Part shown: positions 1 through 9,250 of the stretch, in pieces
How the letters are laid out: each line of letters begins with the position of its first letter
Position numbering within the stretch: position 1 is the first letter of the stretch
Assembly (NCBI GenBank): GCA_007693325.1
Contig: REDW01000081.1
Span: forward strand, 1-64,000
Source of the DNA: Spirochaetaceae bacterium
Lineage (GTDB): Bacteria; Spirochaetota; Spirochaetia; DSM-27196; PWMO01
Direction of reading: 5' to 3'
DNA: 64,000 bases
Translations under genes and position numbers: made by a program
Notes under the pieces: model-generated
The model's database searches: none
Told to the model about the DNA's origin: nothing
Seen by the model: only the letters and a program-made list of their open reading frames with translations

Positions 1-531
1 ACGGCATGGTATGTCGTTCGGGGTAACCAGAACTACGTCGCAAAATATGTTGAATACAATGGGGCAACCTACGTCGGCACAACGGTTGGAACATCGGTAA
101 CCTACGTTGCAGCAGACGAAGACGGCAACCCCTCGGGCGGGCAGGATCTTGAACTGCTTATTGTCCGAGACCAGGGTTCAATGGCAAATTACGTCGAAAG
201 CATACAGAACGGCGGTTTCGGCATCATGACCGGGTTTGGCGATACCGTACAGCCGGTTACAACCACGGCTTACGGACAGGTCACCAAGCGCGGTTCAAGC
301 TACTGGGACTTTGGCCTTGGCTGGCAGGGAAATATTGATGCAATCGAGGAATTCATTGAAGAAAACGGCTGGAACTTCAACATTGCAGACATGAGCCGAG
401 CGGAAGAACCCAATGACGACGATCAAAGACTGTGGTCAGTCGCCGACGCCGTAACAGGTGCCACCCTCTCGGATTTTCCGGATTATTTTATAAACGCTCA
501 GATGGCACTCGTGCAGCTGGAGCGAAACTGA
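1..531 (+). CDS. C-terminal part of a protein with a likely FMN-binding domain (5' truncated by window edge)
   Basis: Frame 1 is open from base 1 to TGA at 529-531; C-terminal DAVTGAT resembles the flavinylation motif of FMN-binding domains. Confidence 0.5.
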   Translation, partial: TAWYVVRGNQNYVAKYVEYNGATYVGTTVGTSVTYVAADEDGNPSGGQDLELLIVRDQGSMANYVESIQNGGFGIMTGFGDTVQPVTTTAYGQVTKRGSSYWDFGLGWQGNIDAIEEFIEENGWNFNIADMSRAEEPNDDDQRLWSVADAVTGATLSDFPDYFINAQMALVQLERN

Positions 532-560
532 GACTGACTGGACAGACCGGTTACATAGAA

Positions 561-592
561 CGTGCAGCGATGTCTCGCTGCACGTTTTTTTT
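561..592 (+). terminator. Rho-independent terminator downstream of the FMN-binding CDS
   Basis: CGTGCAGCGA-TGTC-TCGCTGCACG perfect 10-bp stem followed by TTTTTTTT. Confidence 0.93.
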
Positions 593-674
593 GGGCCGCT
601 GATGGATGCCGGCTCGCGGGCCGTGCGCTGCAAGTCAGTCGCACCCTTAGCAGGGTAGTCCTGCGGACCGCAAA

Positions 675-799
675 CCGCTACAATCCGATATGAACTGGTG
701 CCGATTTTGTTGTTTACCCTGTCTGAACGGGTTGAAGGGGGGGCGAAAGGGGCGTTACGACGACCGAACAACAAAATCGGCACCGCTCCCAATCCGATA
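675..799. repeat. Inverted-repeat element (18-bp perfect arms 697-714 / 767-784) flanked by CAATCCGATA direct repeats (681-690 / 790-799)
   Basis: GGTGCCGATTTTGTTGTT ... AACAACAAAATCGGCACC, 52-nt interior; direct repeats read directly. Confidence 0.75.
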
Positions 800-810
800 G
801 GCAATAAACT

Positions 811-1818
811 ATGAGGACACCACCGCAGTTGCCCGACAGCAATTCAATCAATAGCTTCCGCCTGCATCTGATCATTCTGATTGCCGGCGTGGCTTTTGTA
901 TTTGTTGGCGGTTTTGCTGTGTATCGCTACATCTACGGGCCGCTGGTTGTCGCGCTGATCGACACCCTGATTGTGCTGGCCGGTGCAGCGATTGCGTTCT
1001 ATGCGTGGCGGACCGGCAACGTAGAGCACGCGGGAGCGGCCATGGCCGTGGTCTTCGCCATAGCTGCCATTGCGGTGACCGCCTGGATAGGTGTGAGCGG
1101 GGCGGTGTGGATCTACACCGTGATACTGTTTGTCTTCTACCTGGCTCCCCCGGCACTCGGACTCGGCGTTATTCTGTTCTCGATAGCTGCCATAGTGGTG
1201 CTGCACCTCGGCAGCGCGCGCAGCGTGTTTGACAGCAGCGAACAGATGGCCAGCTTCATGGCATCGGCTACCGCCATGACGGCTTTCAGCTACTATTTTG
1301 CTGCGCGCAATCGGATGCAGAACGAGCAGTTGCTGCAGTTAGCCACCCGTGACCCGCTGACAGGACTAGAGAACCGCCGCCGTCTTGAACCTGAACTCAA
1401 CGTAGCGGTTGAGGCCGCCAAGCGCCACAACCGACCGTACGGCTTGATCATCATGGATGCCGACAACTTCAAGAAGATCAACGATGCGCACGGACACGCC
1501 GCGGGTGACGCAGTGCTGAAGGCTCTGGCCGACACCATTGCCTCCACCACGCGGCTGGAGGACCGCGCGTTTCGCTATGGCGGTGACGAGTTCATCATCA
1601 TCCTTCCCGACGTCGGGCCCGAAGGCCTGGAAACTGTCTCGCACAAACTGGTGCACGCGATTGAGTCTCGTGGACAAAGCGACGCCCACGGCATTACAGT
1701 ATCGATTGGTGCCGCGCTACTGCGCTCTGAGGACAACAAGGACTCGTGGAATCGCCGTGCCGACCAGCACATGTACCGTGCCAAAGAACGCGGCGGCAAC
1801 CGCTGTGAAATCGACTGA
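811..1818 (+). CDS. Membrane-bound GGDEF diguanylate cyclase
   Basis: Hydrophobic N-terminal half; RDPLTGLENRRR, RYGGDEFIIILPD; RxxD (RLED) 5 residues before GGDEF. Confidence 0.95.
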   Translation: MRTPPQLPDSNSINSFRLHLIILIAGVAFVFVGGFAVYRYIYGPLVVALIDTLIVLAGAAIAFYAWRTGNVEHAGAAMAVVFAIAAIAVTAWIGVSGAVWIYTVILFVFYLAPPALGLGVILFSIAAIVVLHLGSARSVFDSSEQMASFMASATAMTAFSYYFAARNRMQNEQLLQLATRDPLTGLENRRRLEPELNVAVEAAKRHNRPYGLIIMDADNFKKINDAHGHAAGDAVLKALADTIASTTRLEDRAFRYGGDEFIIILPDVGPEGLETVSHKLVHAIESRGQSDAHGITVSIGAALLRSEDNKDSWNRRADQHMYRAKERGGNRCEID

Positions 1819-1861
1819 CCTCTACAGGACGCCAAGCACCCCGGGACGGTCACGCGGCCGA

Positions 1862-2065
1862 TCAGCCGTGGTGCGCCGGTGAAGCAAGATAGCGGTCAAC
1901 CGCTTCGTCGTTGATGTAGCCGAGTTCGATCGCAATCTCACCAAACAGCCGGCCCGGCTGTTGGCGTTGCAGTTGCAGCACCTCATCGCGCTGCCCGGTG
2001 CTGATTGCGCCGATCTTTACCAGAAACTCTCCGATTCGCTGAATCGAAGTATCACTATCGGTCAT
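1862..2065 (-). CDS. Small MshEN-like (T2SSE N-domain type) protein
   Basis: RIGEFLVKIGAISTGQRDEVLQLQ + 5 aa + RLFGEIAIELGYINDEAVDRYL, two tandem motifs; start chosen at MTDSD. Confidence 0.65.
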   Translation of the reverse strand: MTDSDTSIQRIGEFLVKIGAISTGQRDEVLQLQRQQPGRLFGEIAIELGYINDEAVDRYLASPAHHG

Positions 2066-2222
2066 TGTATTCCCCTCTCTACGCCAATGTGTTTGGTGTA
2101 CCATCGTGCTCTCCGCCCCTCACGACCCCAATTTAACCCATTCTATTAAAAAAGTCTACCACCTTCTGAGGAGATTAGCCACCACGGCGTTCAGTTTTTT
2201 TTTGGGCCGAGCAGGCTCAAAC

Positions 2223-3860
2223 TCAGCTGGTCAACATGGCCTCGATGTCCGCAGCCGCCTCACCGATCGGCATCAGGTTGAACTTACGGCTGATGACCTC
2301 TACAACCGCCGGAGACAGAAACGCCGGCAGAGTGGGCCCGAGGCGGATATTACGCACACCCAGCGAGAGCAGCGCCAGCAGTACGCAGACCGCCTTTTGC
2401 TCGTACCAGGCGATATCGTACGAAATCGGCAGGTCGTTGATATCGTCCACCCCCAGGATCTCTTTCAGCTTGTGAGCTATCACCACCAGGCTGTACGAGT
2501 CGTTGCACTGCCCGGCATCCAGTACGCGCGGGATGCCGTTGATGTCTCCCAGGTCAAGCTTGTTGTAGCGATACTTGGCGCAGCCGGCCGTCAGGATCAC
2601 GGTATCGTCAGGCAACTCTTCGGCAACCTCGGTGAAATAGCTGCGACCGCGCTGACGCCCGTCGCAGCCGCCCATGGCTACAAAGCGCTTGATGGCTCCG
2701 CTTTGGAGCGCGTCGGCTAGTTTGTCGGCCAACGCTTCCAGCTGGGCGTGGGCAAAGCCCCCGACTATGCTGCCGGACTCGATCTCGGTGGGACTGTTGC
2801 AGCGCCTGGCGCGTTCAATGACTGCACTGAAATCTTTGGGTTTGCCGTTCTTCCGATCCGGGATATGCGGTACTCCCGGATAACCGGCCATTCCGGTGGT
2901 AAAAATGCGGTCGAGGTAGCTGTCGCGGACCGGTGTAATACAGTTGGTGGTCATCACTATTGCCCCGTTGAAGCTCTCGAACTCTCTGTTCTGCCTCCAC
3001 CACGAGTTGCCGTAGTTGCCGATGAAGTGATCGTAGCGCTTGAACGTCGGGTAGTAGTTAGCCGGCAGCATCTCACAGTGCGTGTAGACGTCCACGCCGC
3101 TGCCCGCGGTCTGCTGCAGCAGTTCTTCCATATCACGCAGATCGTGGCCCGAGATCAGGATGCCGGGATTTGAGCCAACACCGATATTGACCTCGCTGAT
3201 TTCAGGAGCGCCGTAGGCGCCGCTATTGGCTTTGTCCAGCAGTGCCATGGTCCGCAGCGCAAGATTGCCGGTCTCCAGCACCAGGTCAACGAGTTCCTCC
3301 ACACCGCGACTGTCGTCGGTGGTAACAGCCAACAGACGCACCAGATCGCGGTAGATTGTTTGGTCGTGGTGGCCGAGGACCGCGGCGTGGTCACCGTAGG
3401 CGGCGATACCGCGCAATCCATAGACAATAGTCTCCCGCAGAGAGCGGATATCCGGATCCTCGGTTGCCAGCACGCCAACGCGGGCGGCCTCACTCTGATA
3501 ATCCTGCTGTTCAGCGCGCCAGGTTGCGGCTGCAGGCAGCTGGTCAGGCCGCCTGTTGCCCAGTTGGTCGGATAGACGGTCGCGCAGCGCCAATCCTTCA
3601 CCGATCAGGGCCTCGAAGCGCCGGTTATCGAAATTTGCATTGGTGATTGTAGCAAACAGCGCCTGCATGCAGAACAGACCAGCGTCCGCAATTGAGTGGC
3701 CGTGCTCGGCCGCCCGATCGGCGTAGAACGCGATACCCTTGCAGACAAAGGTCAGCAGGTCCTGCAGCCGTGCAGTATCGCTCTCCTTACCACATACGCC
3801 ACGGACGGTGCACCCCTCGTTCCTGGCTGCCTCCTGGCATTGATAACAGAACATCTTCAT
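2223..3860 (-). CDS. hcp: Hydroxylamine reductase / hybrid-cluster protein
   Basis: N-terminal [23 protein letters not shown] (CX2C-X8-CX5C), hybrid cluster family sequence; start at MKMFCYQC. Confidence 0.95.
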   Translation of the reverse strand: MKMFCYQCQEAARNEGCTVRGVCGKESDTARLQDLLTFVCKGIAFYADRAAEHGHSIADAGLFCMQALFATITNANFDNRRFEALIGEGLALRDRLSDQLGNRRPDQLPAAATWRAEQQDYQSEAARVGVLATEDPDIRSLRETIVYGLRGIAAYGDHAAVLGHHDQTIYRDLVRLLAVTTDDSRGVEELVDLVLETGNLALRTMALLDKANSGAYGAPEISEVNIGVGSNPGILISGHDLRDMEELLQQTAGSGVDVYTHCEMLPANYYPTFKRYDHFIGNYGNSWWRQNREFESFNGAIVMTTNCITPVRDSYLDRIFTTGMAGYPGVPHIPDRKNGKPKDFSAVIERARRCNSPTEIESGSIVGGFAHAQLEALADKLADALQSGAIKRFVAMGGCDGRQRGRSYFTEVAEELPDDTVILTAGCAKYRYNKLDLGDINGIPRVLDAGQCNDSYSLVVIAHKLKEILGVDDINDLPISYDIAWYEQKAVCVLLALLSLGVRNIRLGPTLPAFLSPAVVEVISRKFNLMPIGEAAADIEAMLTS

Positions 3861-3945
3861 AGTACTATCCCCCTCATCGATACGTGCTTCAACTGCATAG
3901 GTTGATTTTAACATACCCAGACCCGAGACGCCAAAGCGGTATCAA

Positions 3946-4671
3946 ATGTTACATCCCCGGCAACCAAAACCACGTTCAACTCCTGATATCCAGTTCCACC
4001 TGGCAGACAGCCTCGCGCGCTGCCATCCGTTCAGCATCGTTCCCCGCGAACAACTCGCGGCAGCACTCGCGCGCCATCATTATCGGTTGAACCGTTACCG
4101 CCGCGATGCAATCATGGCGTTTCGCGGTGACCACTACGACCGTTTGCTGGTACTGCTTTCAGGGACGGCACGCAGCGAGATGAGTTCCTACCACGGCAAG
4201 CGCTACACGGTGGCCGAGCATTCAGCGCCGTGCGTTCTGGCGCCGGCATTCCTGTTTGGGGCAGCTAATACGCTGCCGGTATCAATTGTCTGTACGGCCG
4301 ACGCTGAACTGCTTCGCCTGCCGCGCTCCACGGTAGTTGACCTGTGCCGGCAGCACGGCGCGTTCCTGCAGGCGTTTCTGAGCGAAGTATCGGACCGCCT
4401 TGCCGCGTTGGCGGAAAAGCTGCGCCTGTCGCGGTTGGCAACTCTGCGTGAACGCGTTGCCGACTACCTGCTGGACGCCAGTGACGTCCAGGGAACGCGA
4501 ACCGTCCAATTGCCGCACTCGCGCCAGGCGCTGGCCGAAATCATGGGAGTGACCCGCCCTGCACTCTCGCGCGTTTTCAGCGAACTGGCTGAGGCGCAAC
4601 TGATCCAATACGATCGTGGTGCGCTGCAGATTCTCAACCCCGACGGCCTGCGCCAACTGGTTCCCGAGTAA
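3946..4671 (+). CDS. Crp/Fnr-family transcriptional regulator, divergent from hcp
   Basis: cNMP-like N-domain and C-terminal HTH (SRQALAEIMGVTRPALSRVFSELAEAQLI). Confidence 0.9.
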   Translation: MLHPRQPKPRSTPDIQFHLADSLARCHPFSIVPREQLAAALARHHYRLNRYRRDAIMAFRGDHYDRLLVLLSGTARSEMSSYHGKRYTVAEHSAPCVLAPAFLFGAANTLPVSIVCTADAELLRLPRSTVVDLCRQHGAFLQAFLSEVSDRLAALAEKLRLSRLATLRERVADYLLDASDVQGTRTVQLPHSRQALAEIMGVTRPALSRVFSELAEAQLIQYDRGALQILNPDGLRQLVPE

Positions 4672-4735
4672 CGCGTAGTGCGCTACGGATCAGCGCTACC
4701 GCACTTTTCATCAGCGACAGGTTGGTGGTATTTTC

Positions 4736-6094
4736 TTGAAAGATATGCAACGTAACAGCCAAACTGCACCTGTGGACCCTGCGACGCCTCCGGCGCGCGT
4801 CATTGTTATGTACGGCCGTAGCCTGATGTCACTGGTAATCGCTCACTCGCTGGGCAAGCGCGGGATTGAGGTCATCGGCTGCGATGATGTGGACTTGACC
4901 GTGCTGTCGTTCTCGCGCTACGTGAAGCGCAGCTTTGTCCACGCCGCCATGGACAAAGACCCTGAGGTATTTATCGCCGACCTGCTGGCAAAAGTGCGCA
5001 AGTTCAAACCCGGCGATGACCGGCCCTACCTGCTGATGCCGGTCTTCCGCGAGACCGAACTGATAGCCCGTTACCGTGAGCGCTTTGAACCGTTGATTAC
5101 CGTTGCGGCTCCGCCGTACGAAGCGATCAGCAGAGTTCATCCCAAGGATCGTCTGTTCCACACCGCAAGCGAACTGCACATCCCTATCCCCAGGACATGG
5201 CAACCGCGAACAGAGCAGCAACTGCAGCGGGCACTGAAAGAGATACGCTTTCCGGTACTGATAAAACCGCCGGATCAAGTGGGAGGCCGAGGGATCGAGA
5301 CCTGCCGCAGCGCTGCCGAGCTGCGCGACAGACTGGATCGCTACGACGCTGCCCGCTACGGCCCCGCACTCATTCAACAGGCGGTAGCCGGAGAGGACTA
5401 CTGCCTGACGGTACTGTTTGAACAAGGCCGCCTCAAGGCCAGTATGGCGTACAAGAATCTGCGCAAGTTTCCGGCGGACGCCGGCGCCGGCATTGTACGC
5501 GAGACAGTCGATGACCGACAGTTCCTGGATATTGCACAACGCCTGCTGGGGCCTCTGGAATGGAACGGGATTGCCGAACTCGACTACCGCTGGAACGGTA
5601 ACCCCGACAGCGTTCCGAAACTGATCGAGGTCAACCCGCGCTTCTGGGCCGGTCTGTTTCAGTCGGTAGAATCGGGAATAGACTTCCCGTGGCTGTTGTA
5701 CGAGCTTGCGCTAACCGGGCACGCCCCATCACCACAACCAAGCCAGATCGGCAAGCGGACCAAGATTCCAGGGTTGTGGTTGCTTGGTGCAATCCGTGAC
5801 GTTACAAGCAGCGAAACCCGCTTCGAGCAGCTGCGCAGCGCGTGGCGCGAAGCACGAGACAAGATTGAGAACAGGCAGATCAACGACGCGTTCCAGATAC
5901 TGACACGCTCGTTGGAGAGTCAAGTGTCGTTCCGCGAAACGATTGCAACTCTGCGCCGGGTGGTGCACGACGGCCGCAGCGCCCGGAACGACCTGTTCTA
6001 CCGTGATGATCCTTTCATTGTGCTTGGTGTTATGTTCATTCTGGCGTCACTGATCCGGCATCGCAAACTGCCACCGGAGATCACTAACCGCTAA
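4736..6094 (+). CDS. ATP-grasp domain carboxylate-amine ligase-like protein
   Basis: FPVLIKPPDQVGGRGIETC, EVNPRFWAGL; TTG start, ATG alternative at 4745. Confidence 0.85.
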   Translation: MKDMQRNSQTAPVDPATPPARVIVMYGRSLMSLVIAHSLGKRGIEVIGCDDVDLTVLSFSRYVKRSFVHAAMDKDPEVFIADLLAKVRKFKPGDDRPYLLMPVFRETELIARYRERFEPLITVAAPPYEAISRVHPKDRLFHTASELHIPIPRTWQPRTEQQLQRALKEIRFPVLIKPPDQVGGRGIETCRSAAELRDRLDRYDAARYGPALIQQAVAGEDYCLTVLFEQGRLKASMAYKNLRKFPADAGAGIVRETVDDRQFLDIAQRLLGPLEWNGIAELDYRWNGNPDSVPKLIEVNPRFWAGLFQSVESGIDFPWLLYELALTGHAPSPQPSQIGKRTKIPGLWLLGAIRDVTSSETRFEQLRSAWREARDKIENRQINDAFQILTRSLESQVSFRETIATLRRVVHDGRSARNDLFYRDDPFIVLGVMFILASLIRHRKLPPEITNR

Positions 6095-6106
6095 CCGGAA
6101 AGCTGA

Positions 6107-6808
6107 ATGACGATTCGCCCGCTGATCGGCATTACTTCATCGCGGCACCTGGTGTCTCCATCGTACCTGGGACTCTGGCTTGCGGTACGTCTGGCCGGCG
6201 GGCAGCCTCGCCGTATCTGCGCTGGATGCCGCAATGACGTGCAGCAGATCGACGGACTGATTCTAGCCGGTGGGACCGATGTATCGCCGTTCCTGTTCCA
6301 CCGCTCCCCCAGACCGTTACAGCACTATGACCGGGAACGCGATACTCTGGAAATCCGGATGCTGCAATGGGCACGCCGGCGCCGTTTACCGCTGCTGGCA
6401 ATCTGCCGCGGCGCTCAGTTGCTCAACGTAGCTCACGGCGGCTCCATACACATGGCGGTGCACAAGGCCTATCGCAACGCGCGCTATCCGCACCATCCGC
6501 TGGCTCACTTGACCTTCCGCAAAATGGTGCAGATCGCACCGGCCTCACTGTTTGGGCGAATCTGCGGCGTACCAACGCTGACGGTCAATTCGCTTCATCG
6601 CCAGTCCATTGACCGGCTGGGGTCCGGCCTGCAGATCAGCGCCTGCGAAGCCAACGGTGTGATTCAGGCCATCGAGGATCCATCGCTACCGTTTTACCTG
6701 GGAGTGCAGTTTCACCCTGAGTTGCTGCTCTACCGCGCGGTATATCGCAGACTGTTTCGCGCGTTCATAAATAGCGCAGCGGCAGAAAGAGTGGGATCTT
6801 CTGGTTGA
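6107..6808 (+). CDS. Class I glutamine amidotransferase-like / peptidase C26 (gamma-glutamyl hydrolase type)
   Basis: AICRGAQLLNVAHGGSIHM nucleophile elbow, GVQFHPELL His/Glu. Confidence 0.9.
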   Translation: MTIRPLIGITSSRHLVSPSYLGLWLAVRLAGGQPRRICAGCRNDVQQIDGLILAGGTDVSPFLFHRSPRPLQHYDRERDTLEIRMLQWARRRRLPLLAICRGAQLLNVAHGGSIHMAVHKAYRNARYPHHPLAHLTFRKMVQIAPASLFGRICGVPTLTVNSLHRQSIDRLGSGLQISACEANGVIQAIEDPSLPFYLGVQFHPELLLYRAVYRRLFRAFINSAAAERVGSSG

Positions 6809-8579
6809 CGCTCTGGCTGAAGACCTGGTCGCGTGAATCGATATCACGCAGCACAGTTTCAATGCCGACCGTCCGGTTGACCACGATCAGTTGCCGCGAT
6901 TCACCGATCTGCAGCAGCACGCCCTGCAGCTCACTTTGATCGGAAGCGTGTACTCCGCTCTTATGCAGTGAACGCAGCGGCACCTCGTGTCCATCGTGCT
7001 GGTAGTGCAGCAAGCCTTCCGCGTCGCGCGTAACACTCGTGGTATCGATCGCTATCGTGTTTTCAATGTAGGCGGCTGGAATGGCGCTATAGCGGTTGTT
7101 GGCCTCGACCACCAGAACGCGTAGTGGCCGGTCTCCGGTTGGTATGCGCAACTCAAAAACCGCGCTTCCGCCGGAGCCGGACTCCGCTTTCACGCTACCG
7201 CCGATGATACGCTCGATCGAATAGCGCACTGCATCAAGCCCAACTCCTTCACCGGAGACGCTGGTTCCGGCGGCAGCTGTGGAAAAACCGGCTGCAGATA
7301 TGGTATCCCACACCGACTGCCCACTACGCGCCACGGGTAGTCCCTGCCCATCGTCGGCAACGCGAAGTAGCATGTACGGATCGTCATTCTTGACACTGAC
7401 CGTGATTACACCCTCTTCCTGCTTACCGCGCTCACGCCGCGCGTGTGGAGACTCAATTCCGTGATCAACCGCGTTGCGAATAAGGTGCAGCACTGCGTCC
7501 CGAACCACGTCGGCCACCGGCAAAAAGAGCGACACTTCCTCGCACGAAAGCTGCAGGCGCACTCTCTTGCCCGAATCGCGTGCAAGCCGGCGTACGATTG
7601 CCGGCAGGGGATCGAGTAGCTCGCGCGCACTGACGTAGGAATTGCGGTACACAGTGTTGTTGACCGTGTAGGCCAGTTTCTCGCTCAACGCTACGCGCAG
7701 CTGCGCCGGGCGCGGCAGAGTCTTGAACTGCTCCGCGCTGCGTTTCTGGACCTCGCGCAACTGGTGCACCAACTCATCGGTATGCAGACAGAGCCGTTCG
7801 TATTCGCGTGTTTCGATATCAACGCTGACGCGCGATACGCCGGGAAGCGCACCGCTGTGGGGACTCTCAGCGGAGCGTACGTCGAGTTCGGCGTAATCGA
7901 GTGCCTGAACTTCGATATCCTCGACAGCATCAACTGCCAGAGCGCGTCGAATCTCCTTTTCACCGCCGGCGGCCGTACACAGCACCTCCAGTCCATCAAC
8001 CCCGTCCAGATTACCGTCGAGTCGCGGCAGAGTATCAACCACGTGCGTTGCCTTTTCCAGGTTCCCCACTACCAGAAAGAGCCGCGGCGCTATCATCTCG
8101 GGCTGCTCGGTGATCCTGCAGCGCACCAGATAGAGACTTTCGCCGCGAGTGCGTGACTGACGCAAGCGATGAAGCTGAACTTCATCCAGCGGGGTTTCCA
8201 CAAGAGAGGCAGAAGAGGTTACCGGCGCACCGGTTTCAGAACCACGTTGTGGTTCGCGCAACGCCGAGAATTCGTGTTCGAGCGCCACAACCGCGCTGCG
8301 GATGGCCTCAACATCGGCAGCGGCAACAGCGCCGCGGGCACGGCATCCTCGCAACACCAGCTCCAACTCGCGCGCAGCCTCTACTATCGAAGCGTAATGC
8401 AGAAACGACGCCTCGGAACGGATTGAGTGCGCGTAGCGAAATGCCTGATCGATCGAACTCACTACGGACTCACCGCGCTGCAAACGGGTCACAATCAGGT
8501 GCAGCAGCTCGATCATGCCCTCGCTATCCTGGCGGAACATCGAATGCAGTCGGGCGCTCTGTGTTGCCGTTTGAGCCAT
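6765..8579 (-). CDS. cheA: CheA-like chemotaxis histidine kinase (Hpt, HATPase, CheW-like)
   Basis: Hpt motif YAHSIRSEASFL; N-box HLIRNAVDHGIE; G boxes DDGQGL and GEGVGLDAV. Confidence 0.9.
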   Translation of the reverse strand: MAQTATQSARLHSMFRQDSEGMIELLHLIVTRLQRGESVVSSIDQAFRYAHSIRSEASFLHYASIVEAARELELVLRGCRARGAVAAADVEAIRSAVVALEHEFSALREPQRGSETGAPVTSSASLVETPLDEVQLHRLRQSRTRGESLYLVRCRITEQPEMIAPRLFLVVGNLEKATHVVDTLPRLDGNLDGVDGLEVLCTAAGGEKEIRRALAVDAVEDIEVQALDYAELDVRSAESPHSGALPGVSRVSVDIETREYERLCLHTDELVHQLREVQKRSAEQFKTLPRPAQLRVALSEKLAYTVNNTVYRNSYVSARELLDPLPAIVRRLARDSGKRVRLQLSCEEVSLFLPVADVVRDAVLHLIRNAVDHGIESPHARRERGKQEEGVITVSVKNDDPYMLLRVADDGQGLPVARSGQSVWDTISAAGFSTAAAGTSVSGEGVGLDAVRYSIERIIGGSVKAESGSGGSAVFELRIPTGDRPLRVLVVEANNRYSAIPAAYIENTIAIDTTSVTRDAEGLLHYQHDGHEVPLRSLHKSGVHASDQSELQGVLLQIGESRQLIVVNRTVGIETVLRDIDSRDQVFSQSVNQKIPLFLPLRYL

Positions 8580-8581
8580 TG

Positions 8582-9250
8582 TCAGCCTACCTCCGCCTGG
8601 CGCTTACCCGCGGATGCCCGAGCGTACAAAGAAAGGCAGCGGCGCCGAACCGATGGTTCACTGTCGCGCAGCCCTACCAGCAGTGTATCGTGGTATCGAG
8701 CCGGAGACGCGCTCTTCTCTATTACGTCGAGAACAAGGTGCTTCAGTTCACTATCGCCACGGCAGAATACGCTGCCGAGCTCGGCCGCACCCTGAGCGGT
8801 CTGCAGCATACCGATTGCGCGTACCGCAGACTTCACCACCAGCGGATCAGCGTCAAACAGCGCTCTGCGCAGGAAGCCGTAGGCCGAACGCTTGCCGGAA
8901 TACCCGAGCCGCCGCGCAGAAAAGGCACGCGTTGCCGCATTGCGGCTGTGCAGCACCAGGTGTCCCAGAGTCGCCAGCTCCGCCGGGCCAATCTCAACCG
9001 GACCGCGTCGAGCAGCAGCGCTGCGTCCCGTTCCCTGCGCAGCGCTGCGCGGGAACGGGACCACCTTCGGCCGCCGCTCGCAGAGAACCCGGTAGGCATC
9101 CACAACACGCTCGAGACGGTCGCGATCGACGCTGTCACCCGTAAGATCCGGATGATAGCGTTTCACCAGCCGATGATAGGCGCGCCTGAGCGCGACAGGA
9201 TCATCTCCGGGATTTACTGCCAGGACACGACACGCCTCAAGCACCTGCAT
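8582..9250 (-). CDS. J-domain protein with HEAT-like C-terminal repeats
   Basis: ALRRAYHRLVKRYHPDLTGD (HPD motif); C-terminal helical repeats. Confidence 0.8.
   Translation of the reverse strand: MQVLEACRVLAVNPGDDPVALRRAYHRLVKRYHPDLTGDSVDRDRLERVVDAYRVLCERRPKVVPFPRSAAQGTGRSAAARRGPVEIGPAELATLGHLVLHSRNAATRAFSARRLGYSGKRSAYGFLRRALFDADPLVVKSAVRAIGMLQTAQGAAELGSVFCRGDSELKHLVLDVIEKSASPARYHDTLLVGLRDSEPSVRRRCLSLYARASAGKRQAEVG

Noticed and set aside
697-784. Integron attC site
   Set aside because: The arms are perfect rather than imperfect and I find no RYYYAAC / GTTRRRY core pair at the ends.
436-804. 122-aa minus-strand ORF over the inverted-repeat region
   Set aside because: Runs through the terminator and the inverted repeat and has no SD or domain; explained by chance openness.
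2150-2222. Intrinsic terminators around the A/T homopolymers downstream of hcp
   Set aside because: T-run at 2191-2200 and A-run near 2150 lack a convincing stem in the correct orientation.
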